64,000 nucleotides of DNA from CAVHXA01 sp963639765 (GTDB lineage: Bacteria > Bacillota > Clostridia > Oscillospirales > Oscillospiraceae), in contig CAVHXA010000006.1 of the NCBI GenBank assembly GCA_963639765.1, forward strand, positions 1-64,000, given 5' to 3'. The notes below the pieces were generated by a model. The model searched no databases. It was given only the letters and a program-made list of their open reading frames with translations, and was not told the DNA's origin. Shown piece after piece: positions 8,269 through 18,053 of this stretch (positions are counted from its first letter, which is position 1; every line of letters begins with the position of its first letter). Both the position numbers and the translations under genes were made by a program.

Positions 8269-9150
8269 ATGAACAGATTCGCCGCGCTGTGCAGCGATGT
8301 GGCGCTGCTGTGGCAGAAATATTCCCCCATGTATCTCAACGGCATCAAAAATACGCTGATTCTGGCTCTGGTTGCCACGGTTATCGGCTGCATCATCGGT
8401 CTTGTATGCGGCGTTCTGAACACCATTCCCTACACAAAGGCAGACCCGCTGCCCAAGCGCTTTCTTCTCCGGCTTCTGCGGGTGCTCATCCGTATTTATG
8501 TAGAAGTATTCCGGGGAACGCCCATGGTCCTGCAGGCGGTGTTCATCTACTACGGACTGCCCTATTTTTCAAACAGCGCACTGCGGTTTGACAATGTCTG
8601 GGCTGCTGCGATTCTGGTGGTTTCGATCAACACCGGCGCCTATATGGCAGAATCCGTGCGCGGCGGCATCATCTCGATCGATCCCGGTCAGACCGAGGGA
8701 GCCAAGGCAATCGGCATGACCCACGTACAGACCATGACCAGCGTGATCATGCCTCAGGCACTGCGGAATATCATGCCGCAGATCGGAAACAACTTCATCA
8801 TCAACGTAAAAGACACGTCGGTGATGTTCATCATCACCTTTACCGAGTTTTTTGCCGCCCACAGATACATTGTCGGCGTAAACAACATGTATTTTCCGTC
8901 TGCGGCGATCGAAATGATCGGATACCTGACCATGACCCTTGCGGCCTCCTTTATTCTGCGGCGGGTAGAAAAGCGCATGGACGGTTCCGACAGCTATGAG
9001 CTGGTTCAGGCCGATGCGCTGACCATGACCGCCGGGACCTACAGTCACCCGGTGCGGGGGAGCAACTATGACGAGCGCAGCAGAGAATACGAGCAGAAAA
9101 AGAAGGAAGCCGCATGGGACCGTAATCTCAACACGAGGGGGGACCGCTGA
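8269..9150 (+). CDS. Amino-acid (probably lysine) ABC transporter permease
   Basis: This 293-residue polar-amino-acid permease of the HisM/GlnP type has an N-terminal segment with [16 protein letters not shown] and [14 protein letters not shown]. The EAA-like cytoplasmic loop [20 protein letters not shown] contacts the ATPase, and [11 protein letters not shown] follows. About five membrane segments are followed by a charged, hydrophilic C-terminal tail of roughly 60 residues, longer than usual. ATG follows AAAGGAG. One base separates its stop from the ATPase start. Confidence 0.92.
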   Translation: MNRFAALCSDVALLWQKYSPMYLNGIKNTLILALVATVIGCIIGLVCGVLNTIPYTKADPLPKRFLLRLLRVLIRIYVEVFRGTPMVLQAVFIYYGLPYFSNSALRFDNVWAAAILVVSINTGAYMAESVRGGIISIDPGQTEGAKAIGMTHVQTMTSVIMPQALRNIMPQIGNNFIINVKDTSVMFIITFTEFFAAHRYIVGVNNMYFPSAAIEMIGYLTMTLAASFILRRVEKRMDGSDSYELVQADALTMTAGTYSHPVRGSNYDERSREYEQKKKEAAWDRNLNTRGDR

Positions 9151-9151
9151 G

Positions 9152-9892
9152 ATGGACGGATACATTCTTGAGATCCGGCACCTGTCAAAAGCCTTTGGTA
9201 CCAATCAGGTTCTGCGGGATATCGACTTTTCCGTGGCACAGGGGGATGTTATTTCGATTATCGGCGCATCCGGCTCCGGCAAATCCACCCTGCTGCGCTG
9301 CATCAACCTGCTCGAAACGCCGACGGGCGGACAGGTTCTGTATCACGGCGAGGACGTGACCGGTCGGGGCGTAAATGCTGCGGCATATCGTTCACATGTG
9401 GGCATGGTGTTTCAGTCCTTTAATCTTTTCAGCAACATGACCGTTCTCGAAAACTGCATGGTCGGGCAGCTCAAGGTGCTTCGACGCGGCAAAAAAGAAG
9501 CCGAGGAGCAGGCCCTGACCTATCTCGAAAAGGTCGGAATGGCCCCGTACGTAAACGCAAAGCCAAGGCAGATTTCGGGCGGACAGAAGCAGCGCGTGGC
9601 CATTGCACGGGCGCTGGCCATGAACCCGGAGGTGCTGCTGTTCGACGAGCCTACCTCCGCACTCGATCCCGAAATGGTTGGCGAGGTGCTGAGCGTCATG
9701 CAGAATCTGGCACACGAGGGCATGACCATGCTGGTGGTTACACACGAAATGGCCTTTGCCCGCGATGTAAGCAGCCGGGTGGTATTCATGCATCAGGGCG
9801 TCATCTGCGAGCAGGGCACGCCGGACGCGGTATTCGGCAGCCCGGCCAGACAGGAAACACGGGATTTTCTTGCGCGATTCCGCAATGCATGA
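9152..9892 (+). CDS. Amino-acid (probably lysine) ABC transporter ATP-binding protein
   Basis: This 246-residue ATPase of the GlnQ/HisP group has Walker [11 protein letters not shown] near residue 38, [15 protein letters not shown] around the Q-loop, signature [15 protein letters not shown], Walker [14 protein letters not shown] and the H-loop [12 protein letters not shown]. It powers uptake with the permease. The start ATG lies directly after the permease stop with AGGGGGG upstream, and an in-frame extension into the permease gene is not needed. No terminator lies before the fusion gene 35 bases downstream, so that gene probably shares the lysine-controlled transcript. Confidence 0.94.
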   Translation: MDGYILEIRHLSKAFGTNQVLRDIDFSVAQGDVISIIGASGSGKSTLLRCINLLETPTGGQVLYHGEDVTGRGVNAAAYRSHVGMVFQSFNLFSNMTVLENCMVGQLKVLRRGKKEAEEQALTYLEKVGMAPYVNAKPRQISGGQKQRVAIARALAMNPEVLLFDEPTSALDPEMVGEVLSVMQNLAHEGMTMLVVTHEMAFARDVSSRVVFMHQGVICEQGTPDAVFGSPARQETRDFLARFRNA

Positions 9893-9927
9893 GGCGGCGG
9901 AAACAAAACCGGAACGAGGTGAAAGAC

Positions 9928-11184
9928 ATGGCAGAGCCTGTCATACAGGTGGTTGCGGCCCTGCTTCGGCGGGGGGACCGCTTTCTGATCTGCCAGCGCC
10001 CGGCACACAAGGCCCGCGGCCTTTTGTGGGAGTTTGTCGGCGGCAAGGTTGAGCCGGGAGAGACAAAGCCACTGGCACTGATCCGCGAGTGCCGCGAGGA
10101 GTTGGGTATTTCCGTGCAGGTGCACGATGTATTTATGGAGCTGACCCACGTATATCCGGATATTACCATTCACCTGACGCTGTTTCGGGCAAGCACGGAT
10201 CAGACCCCACAGAGACTCGAGCACAACGATCTGCGCTGGATCACAACAGACGAAATCACACAATATTCCTTCTGTCCGGCCGATGCGGACATACTGGAAC
10301 GTCTGCAGAGCCAGGGCCTCGGGCCGCTGCCCGTTTCACAGGTTGGTGTGATCGGAGCCGGAACCATGGGCGCAGGCATCGCGCAGACCTTTGCGCAGGC
10401 GGGCTATACCGTATTTCTGTGCGACCGCACCGCACAGCAGGCCGAACAGGCAAGGCAGTGTATTGCCTCCGCACTGCAGACAAGGGCCGCCGCCGGAAAG
10501 CTTTCCTCCGAAGAAGAAGCGGCAATTCTGGGCCGCATCACAACCGGAACGGCGGACATCTGCCGGAGCTGCGGGATGGTCATAGAGGCGGTATACGAAT
10601 CTCTCAACGAAAAAAAGCGCGTTTTTCGGCAGCTGCAGGAGGTCTGCCCGAAGGATTGCATTTTCTGTACCAACACCTCATCCCTTTCAATCACCGAAAT
10701 TGCCGAAGGCCTGGACCGACCGGTGGTGGGTATGCACTTTTTCAACCCGGCCCCGGTCATGCAGCTGGTTGAGGTTATAGCCGGACAGAGTACGCCCTCG
10801 CAAACACTGCGTCAGGTCATGGACATTGCCGCTGCACTCGGAAAAACGCCCGTTGCCGTACACGAAAGCCCCGGCTTTGTGGTAAACCGACTTCTGGCTC
10901 CGATGATCAACGACGCCATTGGGCTTCTTGCAGACGGCACGGCCTCTGCCGAAGACATCGACACAGCCATGCGGCTGGGTGCCGGTCATCCGATGGGTCC
11001 GCTTGCTCTGGCAGACCTGATCGGTCTGGATGTTGTTCTGGCCGTGCTGCAGACCCTGCAGCAGTCCGACGGTGCCGGCTCCGGCCCACACCCGCTGCTT
11101 TGCGAAATGGTCCGCGAGGGACGGCTGGGCAGAAAGACCGGCGAGGGCTTTTACAGATATCCGGCAGATCTGCACGAGTCGTAA
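9928..11184 (+). CDS. Nudix hydrolase / 3-hydroxyacyl-CoA dehydrogenase fusion
   Basis: One uninterrupted 418-residue frame joins two enzymes. Residues 1-130 are a MutT-like Nudix domain with a complete Nudix box (G39-x5-E45, then R53-E54-x-x-E57-E58-x-G60), which hydrolyses nucleoside or similar diphosphates. Residues 137-418 are a full-length 3-hydroxybutyryl-CoA dehydrogenase-type protein: NAD-binding GAGTMG (143-148), NTSSLSITEIA, catalytic His270 in GMHFFNPAPV, and the C-terminal domain with GHPMGPLALADLIGLD. The junction is short (about residues 131-136) and no stop or frameshift is visible. The start ATG has GAGGTG seven bases upstream. An ATG at 9889 overlaps the ATPase gene by four bases but lacks a site. 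Both domains look catalytically intact. How they work together is unknown. Confidence 0.88.
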   Translation: MAEPVIQVVAALLRRGDRFLICQRPAHKARGLLWEFVGGKVEPGETKPLALIRECREELGISVQVHDVFMELTHVYPDITIHLTLFRASTDQTPQRLEHNDLRWITTDEITQYSFCPADADILERLQSQGLGPLPVSQVGVIGAGTMGAGIAQTFAQAGYTVFLCDRTAQQAEQARQCIASALQTRAAAGKLSSEEEAAILGRITTGTADICRSCGMVIEAVYESLNEKKRVFRQLQEVCPKDCIFCTNTSSLSITEIAEGLDRPVVGMHFFNPAPVMQLVEVIAGQSTPSQTLRQVMDIAAALGKTPVAVHESPGFVVNRLLAPMINDAIGLLADGTASAEDIDTAMRLGAGHPMGPLALADLIGLDVVLAVLQTLQQSDGAGSGPHPLLCEMVREGRLGRKTGEGFYRYPADLHES

Positions 11185-11252
11185 ACACCATCCGCCCGTG
11201 TGGGTGCGCTGCAAAACGGACACCCTGAAAATACAATCCGACATCTTCGGGA

Positions 11253-11286
11253 GAAATCACGTTTTTTGTGGTTTCTTCCGTTTTTT
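11253..11286 (+). terminator. Probable terminator after the lysine-controlled operon
   Basis: GAAATCAC (11253-11260) and GTGGTTTC (11268-11275) form a hairpin around a T-rich loop, followed by TTCCG and six T. Apart from this and the next promoter, the 297 bases between genes show nothing else. Confidence 0.55.
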
Positions 11287-11386
11287 CGTCCCGCACACAC
11301 AAAGACGGCGCCGGAGCAGCCCAAAATCCGAAAAACGTCGGTTTACTCCGAGACACAGCAGCAACATGTTAATTAAAAAGAAAAGC

Positions 11387-11415
11387 TTGACATACAGATT
11401 ACAATCTGTTACTAT
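11387..11415 (+). promoter_or_regulatory. Promoter with a palindrome between -35 and -10
   Basis: TTGACA and TACTAT are separated by 17 bases. The spacer holds an inverted repeat, ACAGATT-AC-AATCTGT (11394-11409), placed so that a bound dimeric repressor would block RNA polymerase. The cognate regulator is not identifiable here. Confidence 0.7.
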
Positions 11416-11481
11416 CTCTGCCATAACGGATACAAAATGTAACCGTGCATATCAAATTGATAACAGACAGAGGATGAACGG

Positions 11482-12438
11482 ATGAACAAGGCCATTCGCG
11501 CGACAGCTCTGATGCTGCTGCTGGCACTGATATTTTCCACGGCGGCCGTGGCCGCTCCCACTGCGGTGCAGGGTGTGCGTTTTGCACGGAGCATTGCGGA
11601 TACCTCGCTTCGCCCTGCTCCCGATGCGCTCGAAAGCACGGCGGAGGTGTCCAACGGGCAGATCGTGCGTGTTCTGTCCGCAGAAGGGTCCTGGGTGCTG
11701 GTTTCGTGCGGCGGCACGACAGGCTATGCGCTCACGGCGCATTTCGAGCTTCTGTACGACGGAGACTACAGCCTCGGCGTGGGGTATGTGTGTACCGACG
11801 GTGCCGACGTGCTGGACAACCCGTGGGCCGGAAACGAGATTATTGCCCGACCGGGTCTGGGGACCGGCCTGGCCGTAACCGGCACCTACGGCGGCTGGTT
11901 TCAGCTGGGCAGCGCGGACGGAAGCGTGGTTGGCTATATCGATGCCGACAGTGTTGTCCTCAGAGATTATCCGCGCGGAGCGCAGGATATGGATTTTGTA
12001 GAGCAGAACACCTGTGAGGCTGCGTATATCGGTCAGAAGCAGGCGCTGCGTGATCTTGCACAGGCGCTGGTGGCCGACGCGATGAGCCTGCAGGGCTGCT
12101 CCTACAAGTGGGGAGCCGTCGGACCGGACAGCTTTGACTGCTCGGGCTTTGTAAACTATATATACGGCCTTTACGGCTATGAGATGCAGCGTGTGGCCTG
12201 TGACATCTACCGCAGCAGCGGTCGGCTGATCGAAAGTACGGACGAGCTGGAGCCGGGAGATATTTTGTGCTTTTCAGAACTGCGCAACAGCAGCTATGTA
12301 ACCCATGTGGGCATCTATATTGGCGACGGGAGCTTCGTGCATGCCTCATCCGGACGCGGAGAGGTTATCATAAGCACACTGGACAACGAATATTATGCCG
12401 AGCATCTTGTCGGCGCCAAGCGTCTGCTGGCCCTCTGA
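11482..12438 (+). CDS. Secreted NlpC/P60 peptidoglycan endopeptidase with SH3-type domains
   Basis: This 318-residue protein has a signal peptide (residues 1-25), two SH3-like wall-binding regions (about 30-92 and 98-163) and a C-terminal NlpC/P60 domain. The catalytic residues are visible: Cys220 in FDCSGFVNY, His275 in THVGIYIG and His287 in FVHASS. Such enzymes cut the gamma-D-Glu to diamino-acid bond in peptidoglycan stems outside the cell. ATG has AGAGGA seven bases upstream, and another ATG at 11474 is out of frame. The gene stands alone between its promoter and a bidirectional terminator. The palindrome in its promoter suggests repression under normal growth. Confidence 0.9.
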   Translation: MNKAIRATALMLLLALIFSTAAVAAPTAVQGVRFARSIADTSLRPAPDALESTAEVSNGQIVRVLSAEGSWVLVSCGGTTGYALTAHFELLYDGDYSLGVGYVCTDGADVLDNPWAGNEIIARPGLGTGLAVTGTYGGWFQLGSADGSVVGYIDADSVVLRDYPRGAQDMDFVEQNTCEAAYIGQKQALRDLAQALVADAMSLQGCSYKWGAVGPDSFDCSGFVNYIYGLYGYEMQRVACDIYRSSGRLIESTDELEPGDILCFSELRNSSYVTHVGIYIGDGSFVHASSGRGEVIISTLDNEYYAEHLVGAKRLLAL

Positions 12439-12501
12439 GCGGCATTGCAGGCGCAATTGCAGGGTGCTGATCTGACAAAGACCGCAGAGCGGAATCAAAA
12501 A

Positions 12502-12549
12502 CCCGGACCTTCTCGTCTGCAGCAGGAAGAAGATCCGGGCTTTGTTTTT
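12502..12549. terminator. Bidirectional terminator between NlpC/P60 gene and rpoD
   Basis: CCCGGA at 12502 pairs with the TCCGGG ending at 12539, with adjoining partly paired bases. TTTGTTTTT follows on the plus strand and AAAAA precedes on the left, so it serves both converging genes. Confidence 0.75.
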
Positions 12550-12564
12550 GAAACGTGGGATGGC

Positions 12565-13677
12565 TCAGCAGTAGAAGTCTTTGATTTTCTTGGCACGGCT
12601 GGGATGGCGGAGCTTGCGAATGGCCTTGTTTTCGATCTGGCGGATGCGCTCACGCGTGACACCGAAGATCTGACCGACCTCTTCAAGGGTGTGCGTCCTG
12701 CCATCGTACATGCCGAACCGCATACGCAGAACATCGGCTTCGCGATCGGTGAGCGTGTCGAGGATTTCGCTCAGGGCTTCGGACAGAAGCGTGTTGGAGG
12801 TGGCGTCTGCAGGACCAAGCGTGTTGTCGTCTTCTACGAAGGAGCCGATAGTGGTGTCTTCTTCGTCGCCCACGGGTGTGTCGAGGCTCAGAGTGTCAGC
12901 CGCGGTGCGATTGGCCTCGATGACCTTTTCAAGGGGCAGACCCAGCTCGTCGGCAACCTCTTCGAGCGTTGGCTCACGGCCAAGCTCCTGTACGAGCTTG
13001 CGGTTGCAGCGGGTGACCTTGTTGATAACCTCAACCATGTGCACCGGGACACGGATGGTCCGCGCCTGATCGGCGATGGCACGGGTGATGGCCTGACGGA
13101 TCCACCATGTGGCATAGGTTGAGAATTTGTTGCCCTTGGTGTAGTCGAATTTGTCGACCGCACGGATCAGGCCGGTATTGCCCTCCTGGATGAGGTCGAG
13201 AATATGCAGGCCGCGGCCGGAGTATTTTTTGGCAATGGAGACTACCAGACGCAGGTTGGCCTCGGTGAGCTTTTTTTTGGCTTCTTCGCTGCCGGCGGCA
13301 ACCTGGGCGGCCAGGTTGGCTTCTTCTTCGGCGGTCAGCAGCTTTACCTGCCCGATTTCTTTGAGGTACATGCGTACCGGGTCGTCGAGATTGTATTCCG
13401 CGGCCAGCTCGATGGGATCCACGAGCTCTTCTTCTTCGGCCTGCGGAGCCTCTGCAGCGGGTTCGATTTCAAGCTCGGAGCCTACTACCTGAATGCCGAG
13501 GGATTCGAAGGTTTCGTATACGTGTTCGATCTGGTCTACGCTCAGGTCGATCTTTTCCAGCTCGGCAGCCAGCTCGCTGCTTTGCAGAACACCGTCTTTG
13601 CGGCCCTTGTTGATCAGCGCGGTCAGGGCATTCATGACCTCGTCGCTGACCTTCACGGTTTTTTTAGAGCTTGGCAT
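12565..13677 (-). CDS. rpoD: RNA polymerase primary sigma factor RpoD (sigma-A)
   Basis: This 370-residue sigma-70 family protein has a short acidic N-terminal region 1.1, region 1.2 ([13 protein letters not shown]) and region 2 with the -10 recognition segment ([20 protein letters not shown]). Region 3 follows, then region 4 with the -35 helix-turn-helix ([19 protein letters not shown]) and the typical C-terminal RAKKIKDFY. The length is normal for a Gram-positive sigma-A. The start ATG is preceded by AGGA at eight bases; an ATG three codons upstream overlaps that site. It directs housekeeping transcription, in keeping with the many TTGACA/TATAAT promoters in this window. dnaG, often its neighbour, is absent here. 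Confidence 0.96.
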   Translation of the reverse strand: MPSSKKTVKVSDEVMNALTALINKGRKDGVLQSSELAAELEKIDLSVDQIEHVYETFESLGIQVVGSELEIEPAAEAPQAEEEELVDPIELAAEYNLDDPVRMYLKEIGQVKLLTAEEEANLAAQVAAGSEEAKKKLTEANLRLVVSIAKKYSGRGLHILDLIQEGNTGLIRAVDKFDYTKGNKFSTYATWWIRQAITRAIADQARTIRVPVHMVEVINKVTRCNRKLVQELGREPTLEEVADELGLPLEKVIEANRTAADTLSLDTPVGDEEDTTIGSFVEDDNTLGPADATSNTLLSEALSEILDTLTDREADVLRMRFGMYDGRTHTLEEVGQIFGVTRERIRQIENKAIRKLRHPSRAKKIKDFYC

Positions 13678-13777
13678 AACACACATCCTATGTTTGTGTA
13701 GTTCGTTCCCCGCGGCTGCGGCCCCGGATGCAGATGCCGACACGGCACAATAGCCCGCCTGAAAGGGTAACCTCACC

Positions 13778-13806
13778 ATTTTACAGCACATCTTTCGATT
13801 TGACAA
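13778..13806 (-). promoter_or_regulatory. Promoter for rpoD
   Basis: Read leftward, TTGTCA and TAAAAT are 17 bases apart, about 100 bases before the rpoD start. Confidence 0.65.
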
Positions 13807-13860
13807 GCACTCAGAAAACCCGTATCCGCTTTTTTTCCGGGCAGAATAAAAACGGAATGA

Positions 13861-13889
13861 TTGCAATTTGCGGCAGTGCCGTTTATAAT
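13861..13889 (+). promoter_or_regulatory. Promoter for the TSCPD gene
   Basis: TTGCAA and a consensus TATAAT are 17 bases apart, with a leader of about 25 bases before the ATG at 13921. Confidence 0.7.
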
Positions 13890-13920
13890 GGGGCAAATAC
13901 GCTGATGGGAGAGAAGAAGC

Positions 13921-14199
13921 ATGCACTATTCCTACACACCGCACGGGGTCTGCTCAAAAAACATCGCCTTCGACATCATCGACGGCAAGGTCCGCAATCT
14001 GCACTTCACAGGCGGCTGCAGCGGAAACACACAGGGGCTGTCCGCCCTGATCGAGGGTATGGATGCTGCGCAGGCCGCAGAACGCCTCAGCGGGCTGAAA
14101 TGCGGCATGAAGGACACGTCCTGTCCGGATCAGCTGGCAAAGGCATTGCAGCAGCAGCTCGAAAAGGCAGCAAAAGAAGCCGGAGAGAACCCCGGCTGA
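13921..14199 (+). CDS. TSCPD domain protein (TIGR03905 family)
   Basis: This 92-residue protein is made almost entirely of a TSCPD domain: an N-terminal [15 protein letters not shown], the glycine-rich [13 protein letters not shown], and the signature [12 protein letters not shown] near residue 65. The three Cys positions (HGVCS, GGCSGN and TSCPD, with KCG between) are typical of the family and may bind a metal. Stand-alone proteins of this type are common in Clostridia and have no established function. The same domain occurs at the C-terminus of some class II ribonucleotide reductases. ATG has GGGAGAG upstream. Confidence 0.85.
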   Translation: MHYSYTPHGVCSKNIAFDIIDGKVRNLHFTGGCSGNTQGLSALIEGMDAAQAAERLSGLKCGMKDTSCPDQLAKALQQQLEKAAKEAGENPG

Positions 14200-14265
14200 G
14201 GTCCCCCCGGAATCGTCTCGCGGCAGGAGCTTTTGGCAGAACCGGCATCCTCCGCGGTGCGGCGC

Positions 14266-14286
14266 AGCCCCTGGAGAGGGGCTTTA
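14266..14286 (+). terminator. Weak hairpin before guaB
   Basis: GCCCC and GGGGC flank a short loop and are followed by only a brief T run. It may partly terminate the TSCPD transcript, but read-through into guaB is likely because I see no strong guaB promoter. Confidence 0.35.
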
Positions 14287-14290
14287 ATAA

Positions 14291-15799
<1,509 letters not shown>

Positions 15800-15823
15800 T
15801 ATCCCGCAGGGGAGGCACAGAGC

Positions 15824-17710
15824 TTGGTTGACATCGCAGTACACAACCTCGAAAAGGCCTATGAGGCCAACAACAACATTCTCGACGGGCTGACCTTTGA
15901 GGTCAACTCCGGTGAACGGGTTGGCATTCTGGGAAAAAACGGAGCGGGAAAGACAACACTGTTCAAAATTCTCTGCGGCGAGCTGAAGGAAGACCGCGGC
16001 GACGTGTTTCTGGCCGCCGGAAAAAAAGTTGGACTGATCTCACAGATTCCCGTATATCCGCAGGGCTACACAGTAGAAGACGTTCTGCGCTCCGCCTTTC
16101 GCGAAACCGAGGCTGTGCGCCGTGAGATGGAACAGCTTGCCGCCCGTATGGACCAGAACGCTTCGCCCGCACTGCTGCACCAATACGACACGCTGGTCAG
16201 CCGCTATGAGGCCGGCGGCGGCTACGAGACCGACCTTGAGCTCGAAAAGCTCTGCAACGGCCTGGGCATTCCGGCGGCCATGCGGGCCCAGCCGATGCAG
16301 CTGCTTTCGGGCGGAGAAAAGACCCGTGTAAATCTCGCGAGGCTGCTTCTGGAAAAAACGGACATTCTTCTGCTCGACGAGCCTACAAACCATCTGGATA
16401 TGAGCAGTGTGGAATGGCTGGAGGAATACCTGCTCAAATTCAAGGGGACCGTTCTGACCATTTCCCACGACCGCTATTTTCTCGACCGCGTGGTAACACG
16501 CATTGTGGAAATCCTCAACGGAAGGGCGGAGTATTACGGCGGCAACTATTCCGTATACGTGCGCGAAAAAGAGGCTCGCTATGCATACCAGCTCAAGAAA
16601 TACGAGCTTGAGCAGGCCAAGCTGGCACAGCTGGGCCACACCGTGGAGCGTATGAAGGGCTGGGGCACCAACAATCGTTCGCTGTACCGACGTGCCATGT
16701 CCATCGAGCACCGCATGGAGCGCATCGCCAAAACCGAGCGTCCCACAAAAGAACGGGTTCTCAGCGCCCGTTTCGGCGAAAAGGAATTTCACGCAGACGA
16801 GGTGCTGGCAGTCAGCGGACTTGCAAAATCCTTTGGCACACGTACCCTGTTTTCAAAGGTGGAATTTCTGGTGCAGGGCGGCGACCGCATTGCCCTGCTT
16901 GGCGACAACGGCACAGGAAAAACCACCCTGCTGCGGGTTCTTCTGGGCCTTGAGCCGCCCGACGCGGGCAAAATCAAATGGGGGCCCTCGGTAAAAACCG
17001 CCTATCTGCCGCAGCTGATCGAGTTCGACCACCCCGAACGCACACTGGTCGACACACTGGTATACGAAAAGAACATGACCACCCAGAGCGCCCGCAACCG
17101 TCTTGGTGCCTTTGCCTTTTCGGGTGAGGACGTATTCAAATGCGTGGGGGATCTGTCCGGCGGAGAGCAAAGCCGCCTGCGCCTGTGCATGCTGATGGAC
17201 GAAAAGGTCAACATGCTGATTCTCGACGAGCCTACCAACCATCTCGATCTGGGCTCACGCGAGTGGATCGAGCAGGCTGTGGCGGCCTATGAGGGCGTGC
17301 TGCTCTTTATCAGCCACGACCGCTATTTTGTCGGTCAGTTTGCCAACCGCATCTGGACGCTGGAAAACGGGCAGATCAGTGATTTTCGCGGCGACTACGA
17401 GCAATACCGCGCCCTGCGTCAGCGCCGGACCGAGGCGGCCTCCGCAGCCAAAAAACCGCCCGCGCTGCGTGCGGAGCCAAAGCCCGAAAAGCAGAACGGC
17501 AAGGCGGCGGAAAAGCAGCTGGCCCGGCTTGAGAGAGACATAGAAAAGCAGGAGGTGCTTGTGGCCGGCTTTGACGAAAAAATGCAGGCTGCGGCCTCGG
17601 ATTATCTGCAGCTTGTGCGGCTGACAGAGGAAAAGCAGGCTGCCGAGGCAGAGCTTGAAACTCTGATGACCCGGTGGGAGGAGCTGGCTGCCCGTATACA
17701 GGGTGGATAG
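15824..17710 (+). CDS. ABC-F family ATP-binding protein
   Basis: This 628-residue protein has two ABC ATPase modules and no membrane segments. Walker A motifs are GKNGAGKTT (about residue 37) and GDNGTGKTT (about 360). Signatures are LSGGEKTRV and LSGGEQSRL, each followed by DEPTNHLD. A basic linker joins the modules and a charged coiled coil (about 545-628) ends the protein. This is the ABC-F plan, whose members bind the ribosome and act in translation or antibiotic resistance. The subgroup (Uup/YdiF-like, with a C-terminal coiled coil) is suggested by layout only. The start is TTG with AGGGGAGG eight bases upstream. It follows guaB by 24 bases and may share its transcript. Confidence 0.92.
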   Translation: MVDIAVHNLEKAYEANNNILDGLTFEVNSGERVGILGKNGAGKTTLFKILCGELKEDRGDVFLAAGKKVGLISQIPVYPQGYTVEDVLRSAFRETEAVRREMEQLAARMDQNASPALLHQYDTLVSRYEAGGGYETDLELEKLCNGLGIPAAMRAQPMQLLSGGEKTRVNLARLLLEKTDILLLDEPTNHLDMSSVEWLEEYLLKFKGTVLTISHDRYFLDRVVTRIVEILNGRAEYYGGNYSVYVREKEARYAYQLKKYELEQAKLAQLGHTVERMKGWGTNNRSLYRRAMSIEHRMERIAKTERPTKERVLSARFGEKEFHADEVLAVSGLAKSFGTRTLFSKVEFLVQGGDRIALLGDNGTGKTTLLRVLLGLEPPDAGKIKWGPSVKTAYLPQLIEFDHPERTLVDTLVYEKNMTTQSARNRLGAFAFSGEDVFKCVGDLSGGEQSRLRLCMLMDEKVNMLILDEPTNHLDLGSREWIEQAVAAYEGVLLFISHDRYFVGQFANRIWTLENGQISDFRGDYEQYRALRQRRTEAASAAKKPPALRAEPKPEKQNGKAAEKQLARLERDIEKQEVLVAGFDEKMQAAASDYLQLVRLTEEKQAAEAELETLMTRWEELAARIQGG

Positions 17711-17780
17711 CCTGCGCGTCCTCCATCGCGTCGGCAGGCATGGCGGACCCTTTCCGCAGCCCGGAACACAAATACAACAG

Positions 17781-17838
17781 GCGCGTCTGTCTTTCTCCCA
17801 AACAGGAGAGCCCTTCGGGGCCGGCAGACGCGCTTTGT
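17781..17838 (+). terminator. Possible terminator after the ABC-F gene
   Basis: GCGCGTCTG (17781-17789) pairs with CAGACGCGC (17825-17833), with a smaller GC-rich hairpin in the loop and TTTGTG after it. The U tract is short. The following stretch to 18053 holds a promoter and nothing else I can support. Confidence 0.45.
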
Positions 17839-17992
17839 GTATGGTTCACCCTCTTTCGTTACGTTGAAAAGAGATTTTCCGAAGGAGGCGACCCCAACAT
17901 AGCCGTATCACAATTCGGGCACACTGTCAATGCAGAGGTCAGATCCGATACAGCACGGTGCAGCACTGCATGCCGTATTTTCCGCAAATTAT

Positions 17993-18021
17993 TTGCATTT
18001 CGAAAGAATCTGTGCTAAACT
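17993..18021 (+). promoter_or_regulatory. Promoter for the old-yellow-enzyme gene
   Basis: TTGCAT and TAAACT are 17 bases apart, with the start codon 33 bases downstream. Confidence 0.55.
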
Positions 18022-18053
18022 CATACGCAGTCTGAATACACGGAGGAATCGGC

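Noticed and set aside
9880..9960. Nudix-dehydrogenase fusion as a sequencing artefact joining two genes
   Set aside because: The frame is continuous, both domains are complete, and there is no leftover start or ribosome site at the junction. It is kept as a real fusion, pending comparison with relatives.
12445..13701. Open plus-strand frames opposite rpoD
   Set aside because: They mirror the codons of a certain sigma factor gene and show no protein motifs.
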